Origin: Planctomycetota bacterium
GTDB lineage: Bacteria > Planctomycetota > Planctomycetia > Planctomycetales > Planctomycetaceae
Direction of reading: 5' to 3'
DNA length: 12,525 nt
Assembly: GCA_023429275.1 (NCBI GenBank)
Contig: JAEYWB010000496.1
Span: forward strand, 1 to 12,525
The notes under the pieces are model-generated. The model was not told the origin of the DNA and ran no database searches. It saw only the letters and a program-made list of their open reading frames with translations. The translations under genes were made by a program, and so were the position numbers. Positions 6,268 to 12,525 of this stretch are shown piece after piece. How positions within the stretch are numbered: position 1 is the first letter of the stretch; the number at the start of each line of letters is the position of its first letter.

Positions 6268-7809
6268 CTACTTTTGTCCGGAGACCTGCGTCGCCGATTC
6301 CCGAAGCAGGCTGACCGCCGCTTCCACGAGCCGTTCCCCAGACCCCGGCTCGACGAACGAGTTCGCCGATTCATACCCCCCGCCGACAGAGCCGACGCGG
6401 GTCGGGATGTAAACCGTCTCGACGATCTGCGACAGCTCGACCACCAGCGTCGTCCGGAAGGGAGAGGCCTGCTTGATGGCCAGGCCGAGCTCCACAAAGA
6501 CCTCTCCAGGAAGGAAGACGATCGCGACGTCGCTGCCGACCGTGAAGACGCTGACCTCTGCCGGAATCGTCTCTCCGATGCCATCCCAGCGTCGCGACAT
6601 CCCGAACGAAACGACGTCGTCGGCTTTCACCGACGGCTCCTTGTTGCGCAGCCGGTCCAGCACGAGCGCCCGATAAGCGACGACGTGCTTCATGAACTCG
6701 ACCTTCTCGCCCGCCTGGGCTTTGCGGACCAGTTCGAGGCTCTCCACCGTTTCGGCCGGTGTCACCGGCTTGAGCCGCAGCGGAACCGTGCGGGTCCGGG
6801 CCTGCAGCTGCGTGCCGGCGACCGCCGTGAGTTCAGGGAGCCGGGCGACGATCGTCGCGCCGAGCGCCTCGCCGATCTGGTCGCTCTTGCGCCGCGTCGC
6901 TCCCGTCGGATCGGCATGGTTGATATCGCCACAGCATCCCGTGCCGAAGAGCGAGACGACATCCTTGCCGAGACCTTTCCGCACCGCCTGCTCGATGGCA
7001 TGCGGGTAGTCGGCGCTCCACTCCAGCCCCCCGACCGTGTCGAGATGCAGGGCGAAGTTGCTGAGGAGCCCGGTCGTCGCCCCCCCTTCGGAACGGCGGA
7101 CCTGGAGGAGGCCGATTTCGGGATCGATCGGATTCGCCACGCGAACCGCCTGCGGATGCTTCAGGCCAACCCAGGTCTGAACGGAGCCGTCCCGCATGAC
7201 GAAACGCCGCGAGAACGAAACCGGTGTCTCCTGCCGGGCCGAACCGCTGAGGAGATCCGCGGGAGCGGCGGCCCGACTGGCATCGATCACCGCCTGAGCG
7301 ATCCGGTCGATCATCTGCCCGGCGTAGGCAGCTCTCGACTTGTCGGTCTCGGTGACGAGTTCGTTCGCGGGGCCGAGGAACTTGTAGAGCGACCGGTAGT
7401 AGTCGGGAGCCGTATGCGAATGCGTCGCCGAGACGACGATGTTGTCATAAGGGATGCCGGTCTTCTCCGACGCGCGGCGGCGGACCTCCGTCGAGAGGTC
7501 GACCGCGACCCCGGTCAGGTCACAGGAGACCCACGCCGCCGAGACAGCCCCCTGGCGAAAGACGACTGCCTTCGCCCAGAGGGGGTCGTGCGTCGCGGTG
7601 GCAAGCCGCTCGTGATAGTAGCCCGCCATCGGAAACCCGAGCGGCGGCGTGATCTCGACCTGGGCGATCCCGACCTGGAGAGGGACCCCCTCACCAAGCG
7701 CGAGGCCGGCTCCGGTGAATACCAAGGCCAGTCCGAGCGCAGCTCGAAGCGCGCTTCGGATCAAGGACCGAGTGGACAACAGGGGGACGGACGGGCAATC
7801 GATGAACAT
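6268..7809 (-). CDS. Neutral/alkaline non-lysosomal ceramidase-like protein, secreted
   Basis: A 513-residue protein with a signal peptide: a basic start with Arg residues at 14, 18 and 22, a hydrophobic stretch at about 23-38 (AALGLALVFTGAGLAL), then mature sequence from about residue 40. It fits the N-terminal domain of the neutral ceramidase family. By eye, likely metal ligands are His132 (ATHSHTAP), His255 (NFALHLDT), Glu436 (FLPGE) and Tyr479 (GGYESA). GTGCCGDINH (289-298) sits where true ceramidases have GDxSPN with the nucleophilic Ser; here that Ser appears to be Asn, so ceramide hydrolysis is doubtful and another amide or ester substrate is possible. It is shorter than full ceramidases and lacks their C-terminal Ig-like domain. 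The start is the ATG at 7809-7807, with AAGGAG ten bases upstream (7820-7825); an earlier in-frame start has neither this site nor a good signal sequence. It lies downstream of the cyclopropane synthase gene, same strand. Confidence 0.82.
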   Translation of the reverse strand: MFIDCPSVPLLSTRSLIRSALRAALGLALVFTGAGLALGEGVPLQVGIAQVEITPPLGFPMAGYYHERLATATHDPLWAKAVVFRQGAVSAAWVSCDLTGVAVDLSTEVRRRASEKTGIPYDNIVVSATHSHTAPDYYRSLYKFLGPANELVTETDKSRAAYAGQMIDRIAQAVIDASRAAAPADLLSGSARQETPVSFSRRFVMRDGSVQTWVGLKHPQAVRVANPIDPEIGLLQVRRSEGGATTGLLSNFALHLDTVGGLEWSADYPHAIEQAVRKGLGKDVVSLFGTGCCGDINHADPTGATRRKSDQIGEALGATIVARLPELTAVAGTQLQARTRTVPLRLKPVTPAETVESLELVRKAQAGEKVEFMKHVVAYRALVLDRLRNKEPSVKADDVVSFGMSRRWDGIGETIPAEVSVFTVGSDVAIVFLPGEVFVELGLAIKQASPFRTTLVVELSQIVETVYIPTRVGSVGGGYESANSFVEPGSGERLVEAAVSLLRESATQVSGQK

Positions 7810-7811
7810 CA

Positions 7812-7842
7812 GCGAGGATCTCCTTGGAACGAGCGTCCTCGC
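7812..7842 (-). promoter_or_regulatory. Leader hairpin presenting the ribosome binding site of the ceramidase-like gene
   Basis: On the - strand GCGAGGA (7842-7836) pairs with TCCTCGC (7818-7812). The 17-nt loop contains the AAGGAG ribosome binding site (7825-7820). The start codon follows two bases after the stem. The site is exposed in the loop rather than hidden in the stem. Confidence 0.4.
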
Positions 7843-7956
7843 ACGATACTCGAAATCGCCCCGCAATCATTCCCAGAACGGGGGGCCGCGCTTCTCGGCC
7901 GGAGCGAGTCTGCCACGACGATCTGTTCAGCCGCGACGCCAGCGGAGCGCGGCCCA

Positions 7957-7989
7957 GGAGCCATTTCAGAACACCAGGCCGTTCGGTCG
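7957..7989 (-). repeat. 33-bp repeat, copy A, upstream of the ceramidase-like gene
   Basis: This segment matches 9588-9620 at 29 of 33 positions (shared core GGAGCCATTTC on the + strand, then GAAC and CCAGGCC blocks, ending TCGGTCG). Weaker similarity continues about 8 bp further left (GCGGC). It lies about 148 bp before the start codon of the - strand gene it precedes. Confidence 0.6.
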
Positions 7990-8127
7990 TGACAGAAATC
8001 TGCGACAGAGGGTCGCTGTGTGCTCTTTGACCTTGTGGCCACGAGACAGATTCCCGCAGTTGGCAACTTCGGATCCGCTTGCCGCGTCGCGGCGATACGG
8101 TCTACCGCCGGAGGAGTTCGACTTCCG

Positions 8128-9465
8128 CTATGCCGCCCGGCGTTCGGCCGCGCGTGGCTGGTAGAGATGCTCTCTCGTCGACGGCATCGTCGAGTGGCCG
8201 CGGGAGGCGTGCCGGGTTCCGACCGTCTGGAAGATGCAGGCCGAGCCGTCGCCGAGGGTCAGGCCGACTCCGGCGAGATAGAGCAGCCAGATGCGGTAGC
8301 GCTCCTCGCCGATGAACCTGATCGCCTCGTCCTTGCGGGCTTCGAGCCGCTGCGCCCAGTGCTTGCAGGTCATCGCGTAGTGGTCGCGCCAGCCTTCGAC
8401 GTCGTGGACCTCGAAGCCCGCCGCTTCCATCTTCTCGATCATGTGGCCGAGATGGTCGAGCTCTCCCCCCGGGAAGATGTACTTGGCGAGGAGCCGCTTC
8501 TCGGGAGACATCTTGCGGAAATGCTTCTGCGTCCGCTTGGCCCGGCGGGTGATGCCGTGGCAGAGGAACATCCCGCGGTCCGGCAGCAGCTTGCTGACCG
8601 TATCCATGTAGAGCTGCATGTTGTCGATGCCGACATGCTCGACCATGCCGATGCTGGCGATCTTGTCGAACTGCCGGTCGAGGTGGGCGTAGTCCCGGAT
8701 CTCGGCCGTCACCTTGCCTGTCAGACCTTCGCGTTCGATCTTGGCCTGCGTGTACTTGAGCTGTTCTTCGGCCAGCGTGATGCCGTGAGCCTGCACGCCG
8801 TAGTGCTTCGCGGCGTGGCAGATGAGTCCGCCCCAGCCGCAGCCGATGTCGAGGAACCGCTCGCCCGGCTGAAGCCGCAGCTTGCGGCAGATCATGTCGA
8901 GCTTGTCCTGCTGGGCCTGCTCGAGCGTGTTGTTCCAGTCCTTGAAGTAGGCGCAGCTGTAGACCATCTCCGGGTCGAGAAACAGCTTGTAGAAGTCGTT
9001 GCTGACGTCGTAGTGGAACTGGATGAAGTCCTTGTTGTCGGCCTGCTTCCGCGTGAGACCGGTCTCGTCCCCCTGGAAGCCGTGGCTGATCTCGGTCGAT
9101 TCCCCCTTCGCGAACAGGAACGGGAGGACCGACTTGAAGACGACACCCTTGCTGACCTTCTTGGTGCGGTTGCGGGAGTTCTTCGTCCGCATCTTCGTCA
9201 GGAAGGTGTGGACATCTGCGCCGTGGAAGTCGATGTGCTTGCGGGCGTAGTGCCGCAGCAGGTTGTCGGGGGTCGGGCGGCGGAGAAGCGACGCGACGAC
9301 GCCGGGGCTCTTGATCGAGATGCAGAGCTCGTGATCGGCCTTGTCGCCGAGGGGAACGACCGTGCCATCCCACAGGCGGATCGAGACAGCGGCCTGGAGC
9401 TTTTCCGCCAGGTGAGTCAGAAGCGTCTGGAGCGCATCGCGCTGCCGCTGTTCCGTCGGGGTCAT
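8128..9465 (-). CDS. cfa: Cyclopropane-fatty-acyl-phospholipid synthase
   Basis: A 445-residue enzyme that adds a methylene group from S-adenosylmethionine across double bonds of phospholipid acyl chains at the cytoplasmic face of the inner membrane. The family signature FHYDVSNDFYKLFLDPEMVYSC covers residues 150-171; LDIGCGWGG at 205-213 is the SAM-binding motif I. Residues corresponding to the E. coli bicarbonate and active site appear present: C171, E276 (GMVEHVG), H303 (CHGITRR) and Y329 (KYIFPGG). The N-terminal 140 residues form the usual lipid-binding domain. The last 30 residues are basic and Ser/Arg-rich and look like a lineage-specific tail. The start is the ATG at 9465-9463, with AAGGA (9473-9477) seven bases upstream; an upstream in-frame TTG at 9498 has less support. 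The ceramidase-like gene follows on the same strand. Paralogous mycolic-acid-type or unusual fatty acid methyltransferases are the alternative, but the signature favours Cfa. Confidence 0.92.
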   Translation of the reverse strand: MTPTEQRQRDALQTLLTHLAEKLQAAVSIRLWDGTVVPLGDKADHELCISIKSPGVVASLLRRPTPDNLLRHYARKHIDFHGADVHTFLTKMRTKNSRNRTKKVSKGVVFKSVLPFLFAKGESTEISHGFQGDETGLTRKQADNKDFIQFHYDVSNDFYKLFLDPEMVYSCAYFKDWNNTLEQAQQDKLDMICRKLRLQPGERFLDIGCGWGGLICHAAKHYGVQAHGITLAEEQLKYTQAKIEREGLTGKVTAEIRDYAHLDRQFDKIASIGMVEHVGIDNMQLYMDTVSKLLPDRGMFLCHGITRRAKRTQKHFRKMSPEKRLLAKYIFPGGELDHLGHMIEKMEAAGFEVHDVEGWRDHYAMTCKHWAQRLEARKDEAIRFIGEERYRIWLLYLAGVGLTLGDGSACIFQTVGTRHASRGHSTMPSTREHLYQPRAAERRAA

Positions 9466-9813
9466 GGAGACGTCCTTGTCGTGTCCCGTCGCGGTCAAAA
9501 CGGGGGAATTCGTAAGTGTTTGGTGGCAAACGGGTCAAGATCAGTCGCACAGAGCCCGCTGGAGCAGTCGGGCAACCCTGCGGCTGGGGAGCCATTTCTG
9601 AACGCCAGGCCTGTCGGTCGATCGACAAGGATTGAACCTCCCGGCTCGATGCTCGCCCTACGGCAACCCGAGATTCGGCCCGAGCATGTCGGCCACCGGG
9701 TGCCTTGAATCGACGCCAGCGCTTTAAACGACGCCGCCAGCGCAGGCCGTAGCGACGCTTCTTTCAAACGCCTCTCTGCCGAAGGTCAACGGCGTTGTGT
9801 GACCCCAACCCGC
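9466..9813. other. Intergenic region between the Tex and cyclopropane synthase genes
   Basis: A 348-bp gap with no credible gene. It holds the second copy of the 33-bp motif, the palindrome GTCGATCGAC (9617-9626) at its edge, ATGCTCG/CGAGCAT arms at 9649-9687, and a CGACGCCAGCGC direct repeat (9711-9722 and, with 3 extra bases, 9729-9743). No clear promoter or T-run terminator is visible. Confidence 0.45.
9588..9620 (-). repeat. 33-bp repeat, copy B, upstream of the cyclopropane synthase gene
   Basis: This is the partner of 7957-7989, with four mismatches and the same orientation. It lies about 123 bp before the cyclopropane synthase start codon. The equal orientation and similar distance to a start suggest a leader or promoter-linked element, although a dispersed repeat is equally possible. 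Confidence 0.6.
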
Positions 9814-11997
<2,184 letters not shown>

Positions 11998-12013
11998 AGT
12001 CCGTCGGAGGTGT

Positions 12014-12033
12014 CCGGCAAAAGTGCCTGCCGG
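12014..12033 (-). other. Short hairpin between the Gly-rich gene and tex
   Basis: CCGGCA (12014-12019) pairs with TGCCGG (12028-12033) around an 8-nt loop. It is 70-90 bp after the stop of the Gly-rich gene and 17 bp before the tex start. It could be a weak terminator or tex leader structure. The rest of the 105-bp gap shows no clear element. Confidence 0.35.
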
Positions 12034-12102
12034 TCAGGTGGGAGGTCGGGGGGACCGGGACACTATCGCATTCGGACTCACCCCGCCAAACCCTCCTGCG
12101 GC

Positions 12103-12525
12103 CTACGGCAGTTCCACTTCGACTCCGTACGTGATCACCGGATCGAGCAGTGCCGCCCCGCTGGCCAGATGGCCTGAGGAGGCGGTCGTCCGGATGGCGT
12201 GCAGCAGGGCATCGATCCGCCGATGCGTCGCTCGCGTGTGGCGGATCAGCAGGACGGTCGCCTTCACGGGCTGATTCGGCAGCAGCTGATCCGGTGCCGG
12301 TCCGCCCCCCATCTGGAACAGGCCGCCACCACCTCCTCCACCCATTCCGCCCCCGAAGCCGCCTCCCCCGAGGCCTCCTGCGCCACCCATCAACCCTCCC
12401 ATCCCTCCGGCTCCTGTGGGGAGCTGAGGCATCTGCCCGTCGACCCGCACGCGGCGGATCCAGTGCTCGGCCTTGGGGTCCGCTTCGTTCTGCCAGCTCT
12501 GCGGCTCGATCGTCGTCTGGATCAA
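12103..12525 (-). CDS. Gly-rich planctomycete hypothetical protein, 3' part (5' end outside window)
   Basis: The frame is open to the right edge, so only the last 140 residues are seen and the true start lies outside. The opening segment (LIQTTIEPQSWQ) and the closing segment (KATVLLIRHTRATHRRIDALLHAIRTTAS) resemble a repeated unit I associate with planctomycete proteins of unknown function, in which a TIxPxxW stretch is followed by a strand and a helix of the type xxVRxTxxxHxxIxxLLxxLR. That pattern is reminiscent of secretin N-domains, but this is an inference. Between them is a Gly/Met/Phe low-complexity linker of about 50 residues (roughly 12290-12405), probably disordered. The C-terminus (VITYGVEVELP) is short. 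An exported or envelope location is plausible but cannot be checked without the N-terminus. Tex follows 105 bp downstream. Confidence 0.6.
   Translation of the reverse strand: MIQTTIEPQSWQNEADPKAEHWIRRVRVDGQMPQLPTGAGGMGGLMGGAGGLGGGGFGGGMGGGGGGGLFQMGGGPAPDQLLPNQPVKATVLLIRHTRATHRRIDALLHAIRTTASSGHLASGAALLDPVITYGVEVELP

Larger units (their letters stand above)
7810..8127. other. Intergenic region between the cyclopropane synthase and ceramidase-like genes
   Basis: A 318-bp gap with no credible gene. It holds the ceramidase-like gene's leader, a 33-bp motif shared with the region upstream of the cyclopropane synthase gene (7957-7989), and a short GCCGC/GCGGC hairpin at 8081-8093, 35-47 bp beyond the cyclopropane synthase stop, that might end that transcript. 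No clear promoter boxes are visible. Confidence 0.45.

Noticed and set aside
5824..7992. 722-codon open frame on the + strand opposite the ceramidase-like gene
   Set aside because: The - strand product has a signal peptide and family motifs. The + frame has biased, charged composition and no motif or ribosome binding site.
9626..9645. tRNA-like T-loop word (GGTTCAATCC on the - strand)
   Set aside because: The flanking bases do not form a T-arm and no acceptor stem, D-arm or anticodon arm is present.
8020..9708. 562-codon open frame on the + strand opposite the cyclopropane synthase gene
   Set aside because: The - strand has clear Cfa signatures; the antisense frame is a compositional shadow.

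Overview
The window reads as a GC-rich chromosomal segment from a bacterium of the phylum Planctomycetota. The strongest clue is the left-edge gene. It encodes a large protein ending in a c-type cytochrome domain (CAACH haem motif) of the Pirellula/Verrucomicrobium kind, a family largely confined to the PVC group. The truncated Gly-rich gene at the right edge and a neutral-ceramidase-fold protein also fit a planctomycete. No rRNA, tRNA, CRISPR array, transposase, integrase or phage gene was seen. Genes are well spaced (100-800 bp gaps), which is normal for this phylum.

Layout. Three genes lie on the + strand at the left: the 3' part of the PVC haem protein (1-1831), a small class I SAM methyltransferase (2069-2713) and a DUF255/SPATA20-type thioredoxin-domain protein (2833-4914). 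They converge at 4915-5162 on a block of five - strand genes: a 99-residue hypothetical protein with a possible helix-turn-helix (5163-5462), a secreted neutral/alkaline-ceramidase-like protein (6268-7809), a cyclopropane-fatty-acyl-phospholipid synthase (8128-9465), the transcription accessory protein Tex (9814-11997) and the 3' part of a Gly-rich protein (12103-12525). The longest gene-free stretch is 5463-6267.

How the genes relate. This is mostly housekeeping and envelope content, not an obvious island. The cyclopropane synthase and the ceramidase-like protein are neighbours in the same direction. Both plausibly act on lipids, and each carries a copy of the same 33-bp motif (29 of 33 identical) 120-150 bp upstream of its start. 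This is the only sequence hint of joint regulation. Tex is a general RNA-polymerase-associated factor and probably independent.

The unexplained signal is in the intergenic DNA. It comprises a 9-bp stem that buries the ribosome binding site of the DUF255 gene, the shared 33-bp leader motif, an exact 15-nt palindromic element found twice, a cluster of related GC-rich inverted repeats around the small hypothetical gene, and a 12-bp perfect hairpin beside a DnaA-box-like, AT-richer patch. I found no convincing new multi-gene system. The repeats and leader structures are the best leads.
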